Positions 1 through 8,566 of a stretch of 64,000 nucleotides of DNA are shown here, in pieces. Made by a program: the position numbers and the translations under genes. Origin of the DNA: Piscinibacter gummiphilus (GTDB taxonomy: Bacteria; Pseudomonadota; Gammaproteobacteria; Burkholderiales; Burkholderiaceae_C); the NCBI RefSeq assembly GCF_002116905.1, contig NZ_CP015118.1:2108001-2172000 (forward strand), read 5' to 3'. A model generated the notes under the pieces. That model had not been told where the DNA came from and ran no database searches. It saw nothing but the letters and a program-made list of their open reading frames with translations. The stretch's first letter is position 1. Each line of letters starts with the position of its first letter.

Positions 1-942
1 GACGAACGCTTCCGCCGACTGCGGCTTGTCGAGCCCCCACGAGGCGGCCACGGGCAGCTCGGCTTCGCGGCGCACCCGCTCGGCGACCGGGGCCAGGAAC
101 GACGTCCCCCAGGGGATCGACGTGCCGGGGATCGTGAAGCCCACGCTGACGTTGAGCAGGTCGAGGCCGCCGCGGCGGAACGCGCTCGCGAGGCCAATCG
201 AGTCGCGCAGGGTCTCGTCGTCGCGGCCGTCGTACTCGATCACGCCGAAGCGCGCGGTGAGGGGCAGGCGTTCCGGCCACACGGCGCGCACCGCGGCCAG
301 GGTCTCGAGCAGGAAGCGGCTGCGGCCGGCGACGTTGCCGCCATAGGCGTCGGTGCGCTGGTTGGAATGGGCGGAGAAGAAGCTCTGCGCCAGGTAGCCG
401 TGGGCGAAGTGCAGCTCGAGCCACTCGAAGCCCGCGTCGCGGGCGCGGCGTGCGGCCGCTGCGAAGTCGGCGCGCACGCGCTCGATGTCGGCCACGGTCA
501 TCGCCCTCGGCACGCGGGGCAGGTTCTCGCCGTAGGCGATGGCCGATGGCGCGATCGTCTCCCAGGCCCGCGGATCCTCCGCGGGAATGTGGTCGTCGCC
601 TTCCCAGGGGCGCTGCGCGCTCGCCTTGCGTCCGGCGTGGGCGATCTGGATGCCGGGCACGGCGCCGGCGGCCTTGATCGCGGCGGCGATGCGGGCGAGG
701 CCTTCGATCTGCGAGTCGTCCCACAGGCCCGTGCAGGCCGGCGTGATGCGCCCTTCGGGCGAGACCGCCGTGGCCTCGACGATCACGAGGCCGGCGCCGC
801 CGCGGGCGAGGGAGGTGTAGTGCGCGAGGTGCCAGTCGGTGACGTGGCCGTCGACCGCGCTGTACTGGCACATCGGCGGGATCGCGATGCGGTTGCGCAG
901 CGTGACGTCCTTGAGCTGGAACGGGGAGAACAGCGCGCTCAT
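1..942 (-). CDS. NADH:flavin oxidoreductase, old yellow enzyme family (3' part beyond window)
   Basis: The reverse strand is open from an ATG at 942 to the window edge, giving 314 codons with no stop, so the C-terminus is missing. The N-terminus LKDVTLRNRIAIPPMCQYS, with Cys25, matches the YqjM/XenA (thermophilic-like) class of old yellow enzymes, where this Cys tunes the FMN. Further family marks are QIAHAGRKA and ELHFAHGYLAQSFFS followed by HSNQRTDAYGG. Such FMN enzymes reduce activated alkenes (enones, maleimides) or nitro compounds with NAD(P)H in the cytoplasm. The physiological substrate cannot be read from sequence. It is divergent from a LysR regulator across 137 bp, which suggests control by that regulator. 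Confidence 0.9.
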   Translation of the reverse strand, partial: MSALFSPFQLKDVTLRNRIAIPPMCQYSAVDGHVTDWHLAHYTSLARGGAGLVIVEATAVSPEGRITPACTGLWDDSQIEGLARIAAAIKAAGAVPGIQIAHAGRKASAQRPWEGDDHIPAEDPRAWETIAPSAIAYGENLPRVPRAMTVADIERVRADFAAAARRARDAGFEWLELHFAHGYLAQSFFSAHSNQRTDAYGGNVAGRSRFLLETLAAVRAVWPERLPLTARFGVIEYDGRDDETLRDSIGLASAFRRGGLDLLNVSVGFTIPGTSIPWGTSFLAPVAERVRREAELPVAASWGLDKPQSAEAFV

Positions 943-1042
943 CGCGTGGCCTCCGCGGGCGGGAAGAGGGTGTTGTGCATGGGTGATGTGGAGAAAAAGG
1001 TCGGGTGCCCGGATGGACCTTCTCCAGGGTGGGGGCTATGCT

Positions 1043-1071
1043 GGAATAACCCAAATCAGGAATTCTTATCC
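1043..1071. promoter_or_regulatory. Possible LysR operator between OYE and lysR
   Basis: The 137-bp divergent region holds an imperfect inverted repeat, GGAATAA, 16 bases, TTATCC, ending 8 bases before the regulator's GTG start. LysR proteins usually bind interrupted palindromes in the shared intergenic region. This is inference from position and symmetry only. Confidence 0.35.
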
Positions 1072-1079
1072 CGGACATC

Positions 1080-1991
1080 GTGGCAGCCGATATCAGAACC
1101 ACCGACCTCAACCTGCTGAAGACCCTCGATGCCCTGCTCGACGAACGCAGCGTGACCCGTGCCGCCGAGCGCCTGAGGCTCACTCAGCCGGCGGTCAGCG
1201 GCATGCTGACCCGCCTGCGCGAAACGTTCGGCGACCCGCTCTTCGTGCGTTCGCAGCGCGGCATCGTGCCCACGCTGCGGGCGCTCGAGCTCGCCGGCCC
1301 CGTCAAGCAACTGCTGCAGGACGCCGAAACCCTGCTGCGTCCCAGCGCCTTCGTGCCGGCCGATGCGCGCATGACCTTGACGATCGCGTCGACCGACTAC
1401 GCGATGCAGGCCGTGCTGGTGCCGTTCCTCGCGGCGCTTCGCCGCCAGGCGTCCGGCATCCGCGTGGCGGTGCTGCCCGTCGACGACGCGCGGCTTCCGG
1501 TGCAGATGGAACGCGGCGAGATCGACCTCTCGCTCATCGCCCCCGATGACACACCCGACGCGCTGCATTCGCGGCGTCTGTTCGACGAACGCTACGTGTG
1601 CGTGATGCGCGAGGACCACCCGGCCGCCAGCGAGCCGCTGACGCTCGACCGCTTCTGCGCGCTGGACCACGCGCTCGTCTCGTACACGGGCGGGGCCTTC
1701 CGGGGGGTGACCGACGATGCGCTCGCCGCGATGGGCCGCGAGCGGCGCGTGACGCTGTCGGTCAAGAGTTTCCTCCTGCTGCCCGAGATCCTGCGGCACA
1801 GCGACCTGATCGCCGTGGTGCCGAGCCGGCTGGCCCGGCAGGCGAAGGGCCTGCACGTGGTGGCGCCGCCGGTGGAGGTGCCGGGCTTCACGAAGATCCT
1901 CGGCTGGCACGAACGCACGCACTACAACCCGGGTCACCGGTGGCTGCGCGACCTCATGGTCGAGACCTGCGGCGAACCTCCGGTGGATTGA
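1080..1991 (+). CDS. LysR-family transcriptional regulator
   Basis: 303 aa, the usual LysR length. The N-terminal winged helix-turn-helix spans about residues 9-67 (LLKTLDALLDERSVTRAAERL, then QPAVSGMLTRLRETFGDPLFVR), followed by a linker helix and a periplasmic-binding-like effector domain from about residue 95. The start is a GTG at 1080; no better ATG lies nearby. The gene is divergent from the old-yellow-enzyme gene, the classic LysR arrangement in which the regulator controls its neighbour and itself. The inducer is unknown. Confidence 0.9.
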   Translation: MAADIRTTDLNLLKTLDALLDERSVTRAAERLRLTQPAVSGMLTRLRETFGDPLFVRSQRGIVPTLRALELAGPVKQLLQDAETLLRPSAFVPADARMTLTIASTDYAMQAVLVPFLAALRRQASGIRVAVLPVDDARLPVQMERGEIDLSLIAPDDTPDALHSRRLFDERYVCVMREDHPAASEPLTLDRFCALDHALVSYTGGAFRGVTDDALAAMGRERRVTLSVKSFLLLPEILRHSDLIAVVPSRLARQAKGLHVVAPPVEVPGFTKILGWHERTHYNPGHRWLRDLMVETCGEPPVD

Positions 1992-2009
1992 GTCCGCCTC
2001 ACGGACGGG

Positions 2010-3416
2010 TCACAGCATCCGGCCGGGGTTCATCAGTCCCTTCGGATCGAGCGCGCCCTTGATGGCCCGCATCAACCCCATCGCCACCGGCGACTTGCGC
2101 TCCACCAGCTCGTCCCGCTTCAGTTCCCCGATGCCATGCTCCGCCGAGATGGAGCCGCCATGGGCCATGACCGCGTCGTACACCACGGTGTTCACCGCGT
2201 GTTCCTGGTCGCGCAGGAAGTCGGCGGCCGACTGGCCTGCGGGGGCCTGCACGTTGTAGTGCAGGTTGCCGTCGCCCAGGTGGCCGAAGTCCACGAGGCG
2301 CAGGCCGGGCCAGCGGGCCGACAGCGCGGCGTCGGTGGACGCGACGAAGGCGGGGATGCGCGACACCGGCAGCGAGATGTCGTGCTTGATGTTGAGGCCT
2401 TCCTCGGCCTGGGCCAGCGGGATCGACTCGCGCAGGTGCCACATGGCGTGCGACTGCTCCAGCGTTTCGGCCACGGCCGCGTCGGTGATGACCCCGGCCT
2501 CGAGCGCGGCTTCGAGCAGCCCCTCGAAGAGCTGACGCGCGTGGGCATCGCTTTCGGTGTCGGACTGTTCGAGCAGCACCGTCCAGTCGGACGGGGGCAG
2601 CGGCTGGCGCAGCTGCGGGAAGTGCTTGCGCACCAGGTCGAGCGAGAAGCCGTTCATGACCTCGAAGCCGGTGAGGCCCGGCCCGAGGCGCGCCTGCGCG
2701 AGCTGCAGCAGCGCCACGGCCTGTTCCATGGAGGGCACGGTGGCCAGCGCCGTCATCACGGCCGCCGGCTGCGGGTACAGCTTCAGCGTGGCGGCGGTGA
2801 TGATGCCGAGGGTGCCTTCGCTGCCGATGAAGAGGTCGCGCAGGTCGTAGCCGGTGTTGTCCTTGCGCAGGCCGGCCAGGCCGTCCCACACCTCGCCCTG
2901 GGCGGTGACCACCTCGAGCCCGAGGCACAGCTCGCGCGCGTTGCCGTAGCGCAGCACCTGCGTGCCGCCCGCGTTGCTGGCGAGGTTGCCGCCGATGGTG
3001 CAGCTGCCTTCGGCCGCGAGGCTCAGCGGGAACAGCAGGCCCTGCGCCTCGGCGGTGTCCTGGATGCTCTGCAGGATGCAGCCGGCCTCGGCGGTGAGCG
3101 TGAGGTTGGCGGGGTCGATGGCGCGCACGCGGTTCAGGCGCGTGAGGCTCAGCAGCACCTGGCGGCCACTGCCGTCGGGCACGGAGCCACCCACGAGGCC
3201 GGTGTTGCCGCCCTGCGGCACGAGGGGCGTGCCGTGGGCCGCGCAGGCGCGCACGACGGCGGCCACCTCGGCGGTGCTGCCCGGGCGCACCACGGCGAGG
3301 GCGCGGCCGCGGAAGCGCTTGCGCCAGTCCTGTTCCCAGGCGGAGAGGTCGCCGCCGGTGAGGACGTTGGCCGCGCCCACGGTGGCGACGAGGGTGTCGA
3401 GGAGTTCGGTGCTCAT
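2010..3416 (-). CDS. FAD-binding oxidase, GlcD/D-2-hydroxyacid dehydrogenase type
   Basis: 468 aa from the ATG at 3416. An in-frame start at 3467 would add a proline-rich stretch overlapping the preceding gene and is not used. The N-terminal PCMH-type FAD domain contains VPQGGNTGLVGGSVPDG and the IGSEGTLGIIT segment. The C-terminal FAD-oxidase cap has HLGDGNLHYN and SAEHGIG, the metal and substrate histidine motifs of D-lactate, glycolate and D-2-hydroxyglutarate dehydrogenases. It probably oxidises a D-2-hydroxy acid to the 2-oxo acid; the precise substrate is not decidable here. It follows the DUF2069 gene by 4 bp on the same strand. Confidence 0.85.
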   Translation of the reverse strand: MSTELLDTLVATVGAANVLTGGDLSAWEQDWRKRFRGRALAVVRPGSTAEVAAVVRACAAHGTPLVPQGGNTGLVGGSVPDGSGRQVLLSLTRLNRVRAIDPANLTLTAEAGCILQSIQDTAEAQGLLFPLSLAAEGSCTIGGNLASNAGGTQVLRYGNARELCLGLEVVTAQGEVWDGLAGLRKDNTGYDLRDLFIGSEGTLGIITAATLKLYPQPAAVMTALATVPSMEQAVALLQLAQARLGPGLTGFEVMNGFSLDLVRKHFPQLRQPLPPSDWTVLLEQSDTESDAHARQLFEGLLEAALEAGVITDAAVAETLEQSHAMWHLRESIPLAQAEEGLNIKHDISLPVSRIPAFVASTDAALSARWPGLRLVDFGHLGDGNLHYNVQAPAGQSAADFLRDQEHAVNTVVYDAVMAHGGSISAEHGIGELKRDELVERKSPVAMGLMRAIKGALDPKGLMNPGRML

Positions 3417-3420
3417 GGGA

Positions 3421-3828
3421 TCAGGGAGTGGCGGGGGCAGGGGCGGGGGGCTCGGTCGAGGCGACACGCGGCGCGTGCTTCAGGCGCCAACGCACGTGCA
3501 CCGCGCAGGCGGTGAACAGCACGACGCACAGCAGCACCTCGATGCCGGCCAGCGCCGCGCTGAGGCGGTTGGGGTCGCTCGCGGCGCGCACGACGCCTTC
3601 GGTGAAGTAGAGCCACACGAGCAGGCTCACGGCCCGGTACGTGTACATGCGGTTGCGCAGCAGGCCGGAGAGGGGCCACACGAGCGGCAGCACCTTGATC
3701 ACGAGCCACGAGCCACCGGGCCGCAGCGGCGCGAGCCACAGCTCCCACAGCAGGCCCAGCACGATCAGACCCAGGAGGCTTCCCACGGCGGCGCGGCGCG
3801 TCCAGTCGACTACGGAGACGGTGTTCAT
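3421..3828 (-). CDS. DUF2069 family small membrane protein
   Basis: 135 aa with four hydrophobic segments (about residues 12-32, 41-58, 64-82, 92-112) and a proline/alanine-rich cytoplasmic-type tail. The layout and the NRMYTYRAVSLLVWLYFTEG segment match the DUF2069 family of beta- and gammaproteobacterial inner-membrane proteins, whose function is unknown. It starts only 8 bp from the first ATG of the divergent YihY gene and is followed after 4 bp by the FAD oxidase, so the two minus-strand genes probably form one transcript. Confidence 0.8.
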   Translation of the reverse strand: MNTVSVVDWTRRAAVGSLLGLIVLGLLWELWLAPLRPGGSWLVIKVLPLVWPLSGLLRNRMYTYRAVSLLVWLYFTEGVVRAASDPNRLSAALAGIEVLLCVVLFTACAVHVRWRLKHAPRVASTEPPAPAPATP

Positions 3829-3836
3829 CGCTGGCT

Positions 3837-5084
3837 ATGATGCCACCAATGAATCTACCCACCCCGTTCAAGGTCCGGTGGCAATCGGAGCTGTCGCAGG
3901 GGCTCTCCGAACTGCAGCACTGGCCGTGGCTCGAGACGCTGCGCACGCTGCGCCAGCGTTTCCGCGAGGACCGGCTCGGCATCACCGCCAGCAGCCTCAC
4001 GTTCACCACGCTGATCTCGCTCGTGCCGCTGGTCACGGTGATGCTGGCCGTCTTCACCGCCTTCCCGATCTTCTCCCAGTTCCAGGTGGCGCTGCAGAAG
4101 TACTTCCTGCAGAGCCTCGTGCCCGACAACATCGCGCGCCCGGTTCTCGGCGCGCTGACCCAGTTCGCGAGCAAGGCGAACCGCCTCGGCTCGTTCGGCC
4201 TCGTGCTGCTCGGCGTCACGGCGCTGACGATGATGCTCACCATCGATCGCTCGCTGAACGCGATCTGGCGGGTGCCGAAGCCGCGTCCCATCGCGCAGCG
4301 CGTGCTGGTGTACTGGGCGTGCGTGACCCTCGGCCCGCTGCTGCTCGGCGTGAGCCTGTCGCTGACGTCATACGCGATCTCGGCCTCGAAGGGGTTCGTG
4401 GGCGCGATGCCGGGCGGCGTCTCGTTCGTGCTCAACATCCTCGAGTTCCTGCTGCTCGCCGCCGCGATGGCGGGGCTGTTCCACTACGTGCCCAACACCC
4501 ACGTGCGCTGGCGCCACGCGCTGTGGGGCGGGCTGTTCGTGTCGAGCGCGTTCGAGGTCGCGAAGAAGGGCCTCGCGCTGTACCTGAGCAACGTGCCGAG
4601 CTTCGCGAACATCTACGGTGCGTTCGCGACGGTGCCGATCCTGCTGGTGTGGATCTACCTCGGCTGGGTCATCGTGCTGCTCGGCGCGGTGATCACCGCA
4701 TACGCGCCCAGCCTGCAGATGCGGGTGGTGCGCCGCGTCGAGGTGCCGGGCTACCGCTTCGACCTCGCCCTGTCGGTGGTGCGCGAGCTGGCCGCGGCGC
4801 GCGAGACGCCCACGCACGGCCTGAGTGCCGCGCAGCTCTCGGAGTCGATGCGGGCCGATCCGCTGCAGATCGAGCCGCTGCTCGACACGCTGGTGGAGCT
4901 GGACTGGCTGGGCCGGCTGGAGGAGGAGGGCGCCGGCCGCTACGTGCTGCTGTGCGACCCCGCGCGCACCCGCGCCGAGCCGCTGTTCGCCCACGTGCTG
5001 CTCGCGCCCACGCCGGCGGTGAGCGGGTTCTGGCGCCGGGCGGGGTTCACCGAACTGATGCTGTCGGACCTGCTGGCCGACTGA
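3837..5084 (+). CDS. YihY/BrkB family inner-membrane protein
   Basis: 415 aa from the first ATG; ATGs at 3840 and 3849 are equally possible, and none has a visible Shine-Dalgarno sequence. The motif DRLGITASSLTFTTLISLVPLVTVMLA and six hydrophobic segments through residue 300 are typical of YihY/virulence factor BrkB proteins, formerly misnamed ribonuclease BN. The roughly 100-residue C-terminal extension looks like a winged-helix domain (LSAAQLSESMRADPLQIEPLLDTLVELDWLGRL), as in other betaproteobacterial members. The transport or structural role is unproven. Confidence 0.85.
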   Translation: MMPPMNLPTPFKVRWQSELSQGLSELQHWPWLETLRTLRQRFREDRLGITASSLTFTTLISLVPLVTVMLAVFTAFPIFSQFQVALQKYFLQSLVPDNIARPVLGALTQFASKANRLGSFGLVLLGVTALTMMLTIDRSLNAIWRVPKPRPIAQRVLVYWACVTLGPLLLGVSLSLTSYAISASKGFVGAMPGGVSFVLNILEFLLLAAAMAGLFHYVPNTHVRWRHALWGGLFVSSAFEVAKKGLALYLSNVPSFANIYGAFATVPILLVWIYLGWVIVLLGAVITAYAPSLQMRVVRRVEVPGYRFDLALSVVRELAAARETPTHGLSAAQLSESMRADPLQIEPLLDTLVELDWLGRLEEEGAGRYVLLCDPARTRAEPLFAHVLLAPTPAVSGFWRRAGFTELMLSDLLAD

Positions 5085-5094
5085 CGCGGCCGGA

Positions 5095-5406
5095 TCAAAG
5101 CGGCAGGCGGCCGGTCCAGAGGTCCTTGTACATGACCCAGTCGCCCATGAAGCTGTAGAGCGGGCGCTTGAACGACGCGGGCTTGTTCTTCTCGAACACG
5201 AAGTGCCCGAACCAGGCGAAGCCGTAGCCGCACAGGAGGGCGAGCGGCACCATCAGCGGCTGGCCCCACCAGAGGCCCGCGGCCAGGCACAGCAGCACGA
5301 GCGTGGACCCCGCGAAGTGCAGGCGGCGGTTGCGGCGGTCGCTGTGCTCGGCGAGGTAGAACGGGTAGAACTCGGCGAAGCTGCGGAACGAACGGGGATC
5401 GCTCAT
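5095..5406 (-). CDS. Mpo1-like (DUF962) membrane protein
   Basis: 103 aa starting at MSDPRSFRSFAEFYPFYLAEH. The repeated histidines (EHSDRRNRRLHFAGS, WFGHFVFEKNKPA) within two to three hydrophobic segments and the YSFMGDW motif match DUF962/YGL010w-like proteins. The yeast relative Mpo1 is an Fe(II)-dependent dioxygenase in alpha-oxidation of 2-hydroxy fatty acids; whether the bacterial protein does this is not known. It converges with YihY, leaving 10 bp between the stops. A longer open frame extends upstream but is an artefact of GC-rich sequence. Confidence 0.8.
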   Translation of the reverse strand: MSDPRSFRSFAEFYPFYLAEHSDRRNRRLHFAGSTLVLLCLAAGLWWGQPLMVPLALLCGYGFAWFGHFVFEKNKPASFKRPLYSFMGDWVMYKDLWTGRLPL

Positions 5407-5580
5407 GGGGGCTGCGGAGGGACGGAGACAATGCGACCTTCCCATTGGACCCCCGGCGGCGAGCCCGGACATCCGGGTATGCCCTCCCAGGCCCCTGATG
5501 CTGGCGTGCAAGGGGTGTTGCATACCGGTGTTTCGGGCTATATTGAACCGGAACCCGTTCAGAGCCCAAGGAGCCACCCC

Positions 5581-6048
5581 ATGAAAGTCGCCGATATCCT
5601 CCGTGTCAAAGGGGGCACCCTCTTCACGGTGTCGCCCGACCAGTCGCTGGCCGACGCGCTCAAGACCATGGCCGAGCGCGACATCGGCTCGCTCGTGGTC
5701 ATGGACCATGGCGACCTGATCGGCATGCTCACCTTCCGCGAAGTCATCGTGTCCATCGTTGCCAACGGCGGCAGCGTGGGCTCCTCCACCGTGCGCGGCG
5801 TGATGGACGACCACCCGCTCACCTGCACCCCCGACACCGAGATCGACGAAGTGCGCCGCATGATGCTCGAGCGCCACGCCCGCTACATGCCGGTGCTCAC
5901 CCAGCGCACGCTGATGGGCGTCATCTCCTTCTACGACGTCGCCCGCGCCGTGGTGGAAACGCAGGACTTCGAGAACCGCATGCTCAAGGCCTACATCCGC
6001 GACTGGCCGGCCGGCGAGGAGCAGACCGCTCCCCAGACCACGCTCTGA
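5581..6048 (+). CDS. Two-CBS-domain protein
   Basis: 155 aa, start at the ATG at 5581 preceded by AAGGAG. Two CBS motifs occupy about residues 14-63 and 78-130 (SLADALKTMAERDIGSLVVM; TPDTEIDEVRRMMLERHARYMPVL). Stand-alone CBS pairs bind adenosine ligands and act as regulatory modules; the partner is not evident. The gene ends in a strong bidirectional terminator shared with the convergent porin gene. Confidence 0.88.
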   Translation: MKVADILRVKGGTLFTVSPDQSLADALKTMAERDIGSLVVMDHGDLIGMLTFREVIVSIVANGGSVGSSTVRGVMDDHPLTCTPDTEIDEVRRMMLERHARYMPVLTQRTLMGVISFYDVARAVVETQDFENRMLKAYIRDWPAGEEQTAPQTTL

Positions 6049-6061
6049 CACCCGAACAAAA

Positions 6062-6093
6062 AAACGCCACCCGGCGCGAGCCGGGTGGCGTTT
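6062..6093. terminator. Bidirectional rho-independent terminator
   Basis: A perfect 14-bp stem (AAACGCCACCCGGC / GCCGGGTGGCGTTT) closes a GCGA tetraloop, with an A-run on the left and T-run on the right. It lies between the convergent CBS-domain and porin genes and would serve both. Confidence 0.9.
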
Positions 6094-6109
6094 CCATTTC
6101 AGCTCGTGA

Positions 6110-7198
6110 TCAGAAGCTGTGGCGGATGCCTGCCACGAACTCGGTGACGTCGCGGTCGTCCGCCGTCATCAGGCCGTTCGGCACCGAGCCGTTCCAGCGG
6201 TTCGCGTAGCTGGCGCCTTCGTTGTCGAACTGCGTCAGCGACGTGTAGACCGCGGTGCGCTTCGACAGGTCGTACTGGTAGCCCACGCCGAACGCCTTCG
6301 TCTTGCCCACGTCCACGTTGCGCGCCTTGTTCTCGAGGTACTGCGTGCGCACGAGGTGCTGGCCGAAGCGGTAGTCGCCGCCCACCCAGTAGCCGCGGCC
6401 GTCGGCGTTGTCCACCGTGCGGTCGTCCACCGAGATGATGCCCGCGGTCAGGCGGGCCGGGCCGAAGGTGTACGCCGCGGCGCCGGACGTCGTGCGCACC
6501 TGCAGGCCGCTCGCGTCGCCCTTGTCGTCCACGTAGGAGACCATCGCGTCGAACGGACCCTGCGTGTAGCGGGCATAGACGTCGGCGATGCGGTTGTCGG
6601 TCGTGGCGCCGGCCACTTCGCCCGCGCCGTAGGTCAGGCCGCCGCGGAAGCCGGCGTACGAGGCGGTCTCGAACTTGATCGAGTTGTTGATGCGGGCCGG
6701 ACCCCCGTTGCCGGTGGCCGACGTGGTGGTGCCGCCGCGCACGGGCTCGTAGCCGCCGAAGCCGCCGATCACCGCGGTGCTCGGGCCGACGTTGGTGTTG
6801 CCGAAGGTGCTGAAGTCGTTCGACAGCGTGTAGATGCTGCCGTACTGGCGGCCGAGGGTCAGCGTGCCGTACTGCGAGCCGAGGCCCACGAAGGCCTGGC
6901 GGCCCCAGAAGGCGTTCTGGCCGTTGGTGCCGTCGTCGAGGTTGATGCCGCTTTCCAGCACGAACAGGGCCTTCAGGCCGCCGCCCAGATCCTCGTTCCC
7001 GCGGAAGCCGATGCGCGAGCCGTTCAGGCCGCCGGACTGCACGCGGTTCTCGGTGACGGCGCCATGGGCGGACTGCACGTAGGCGTCGACGACGCCGTAG
7101 ATGGTGACGGAGGAATTGCTCGGCTCGGTGGTCTGCGCGCCGGCCGACAGGCTGGCGGCGAGGGCGATCGTGCCGAGGGCAAGGGGGGTGAACTTCAT
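6110..7198 (-). CDS. General porin (Gram-negative porin family, OmpC-like)
   Basis: 362 aa from the ATG at 7198, with GGAGAG seven bases upstream; the in-frame start four codons earlier is not used. A signal peptide ends near LSAGAQ, and the mature chain begins with SSVTIYGVVDAYVQ, as in Burkholderiales porins. The 16-strand barrel is implied by alternating aromatic strands, a GSRIGFRGNEDLGGGLKALF segment typical of strand 2-3, and a C-terminal Phe (IRHSF) needed for BAM recognition. It is an outer-membrane diffusion channel. It has a long 258-bp upstream region shared with aroC. Confidence 0.92.
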   Translation of the reverse strand: MKFTPLALGTIALAASLSAGAQTTEPSNSSVTIYGVVDAYVQSAHGAVTENRVQSGGLNGSRIGFRGNEDLGGGLKALFVLESGINLDDGTNGQNAFWGRQAFVGLGSQYGTLTLGRQYGSIYTLSNDFSTFGNTNVGPSTAVIGGFGGYEPVRGGTTTSATGNGGPARINNSIKFETASYAGFRGGLTYGAGEVAGATTDNRIADVYARYTQGPFDAMVSYVDDKGDASGLQVRTTSGAAAYTFGPARLTAGIISVDDRTVDNADGRGYWVGGDYRFGQHLVRTQYLENKARNVDVGKTKAFGVGYQYDLSKRTAVYTSLTQFDNEGASYANRWNGSVPNGLMTADDRDVTEFVAGIRHSF

Positions 7199-7348
7199 GT
7201 AACTCTCCAATCAGTAGGGACCCCCTCATCCGGCAGGCACGGCCGGAGGTGGACCTCCGTGACCGCGGCAGCACCGACCGGTGCCGCGTCTTGGGGATGA
7301 TCCTAGGGAGAACCCTCAGTCAAACCAAGACAGGCGCACTCAATACGC

Positions 7349-7367
7349 TGTTGCTGCAGCAGCAACA
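7349..7367. promoter_or_regulatory. Interrupted palindrome in the porin/aroC intergenic region
   Basis: TGTTGCTG-CAG-CAGCAACA is an 8-bp perfect inverted repeat with a 3-base centre, about 90 bp upstream of aroC and 150 bp upstream of the porin start. It could be an operator for the porin or a small hairpin in the aroC leader. The rest of the 258-bp gap shows nothing else I can name. Confidence 0.35.
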
Positions 7368-7456
7368 GTCGTGCACTTGAAGTTGGAAGATCAGCCCCAA
7401 CGGATCAATCGGCGGGGGCGTAAAATGCAGGCTCCCTTCCTGGCTCCCCATTCCCC

Positions 7457-8566
7457 ATGTCCGGCAGCACCTTCGGCACCCTGTTCCGTGTCACCAACTT
7501 CGGTGAATCCCATGGCCCCGCCATCGGCTGCGTGATCGACGGCTGCCCGCCCGGCATGAAGCTGTCCGAGGCCGACATCCAGCCCGACCTGGACCGCCGC
7601 CGCCCCGGCACCTCGCGCCACGTGACGCAGCGCAACGAACCTGATGCGGTCGAGATCCTGTCGGGGGTCTACGAAGGGGTGACGACCGGCACGCCCATCT
7701 GCCTGCTGATCCGCAACACCGACCAGCGCAGCAAGGACTACGGCAACATCCTGCAGACCTTCCGCCCCGGCCACGCCGACTACACCTACTGGCACAAGTA
7801 CGGCGTGCGCGACCCGCGCGGCGGCGGCCGCTCGTCGGCCCGCCTGACGGCGCCCATGGTGGCGGCCGGTGCGGTCGCGAAGAAGTGGCTGCGCGAGAAA
7901 CACGGCACCACCTTCGACGGCCACATGGTCCAGATCGGCGAGATCGAGATCCCGTTCGAGTCGATGGACCACGTGCCGAACAACCCGTTCTTCGCCGCCA
8001 ACGCCACCGACATCCCGCGCCTCGAGGCCTACATGGACGAGCTGCGCAAGGCCGGCGACAGCTGCGGCGCCCGCATCGCCGTGGCCGCGCGCCACGTGCC
8101 GGTGGGCTGGGGCGCGCCGCTGTTCGACAAGCTCGACGCCGACATCGCCTACGCGATGATGGGCATCAACGCGGTCAAGGGCGTCGAGATCGGCGCCGGC
8201 TTCGCGAGCGTGGCCCAGCGCGGCACCACGCACGGCGACTCGCTGACCCCGTCGGGCTTCGCCGGCAACAACGCGGGCGGCGTGCTGGGCGGCATCTCCA
8301 CGGGGCAGGACGTCACCGTGCAAATCGCCATCAAGCCCACCAGCTCGATCCGCAGCTCGCGCGAATCCATCGACCTGGCCGGTGCGCCGGCCACGGTGGA
8401 GACCTTCGGCCGCCACGACCCGTGCGTGGGCATCCGCGCGACGCCCATCGCCGAGGCCATGCTGGCCCTCGTGCTGATCGACCACGCGCTGCAGCACCGC
8501 GCCCAGTGCGGCGACGTGCACGTCGCCGTGCCGCCCATCGCAGCGGGGCAGGGCTCAATCGGCTGA
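7457..8566 (+). CDS. aroC: Chorismate synthase
   Basis: 369 aa, full length. It catalyses the last step of the shikimate pathway, anti-1,4 elimination of phosphate from EPSP to chorismate using reduced FMN. Diagnostic motifs are GESHGPAIGCVIDGCPPG at the N-terminus, FRPGHADYTYWHKYGVRDPRGGGRSSAR, GVEIGAGF, and GGISTGQDV. The gene is monocistronic in this window and its stop overlaps the 3' end of the convergent UvrA2 gene by 12 bp. Confidence 0.97.
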   Translation: MSGSTFGTLFRVTNFGESHGPAIGCVIDGCPPGMKLSEADIQPDLDRRRPGTSRHVTQRNEPDAVEILSGVYEGVTTGTPICLLIRNTDQRSKDYGNILQTFRPGHADYTYWHKYGVRDPRGGGRSSARLTAPMVAAGAVAKKWLREKHGTTFDGHMVQIGEIEIPFESMDHVPNNPFFAANATDIPRLEAYMDELRKAGDSCGARIAVAARHVPVGWGAPLFDKLDADIAYAMMGINAVKGVEIGAGFASVAQRGTTHGDSLTPSGFAGNNAGGVLGGISTGQDVTVQIAIKPTSSIRSSRESIDLAGAPATVETFGRHDPCVGIRATPIAEAMLALVLIDHALQHRAQCGDVHVAVPPIAAGQGSIG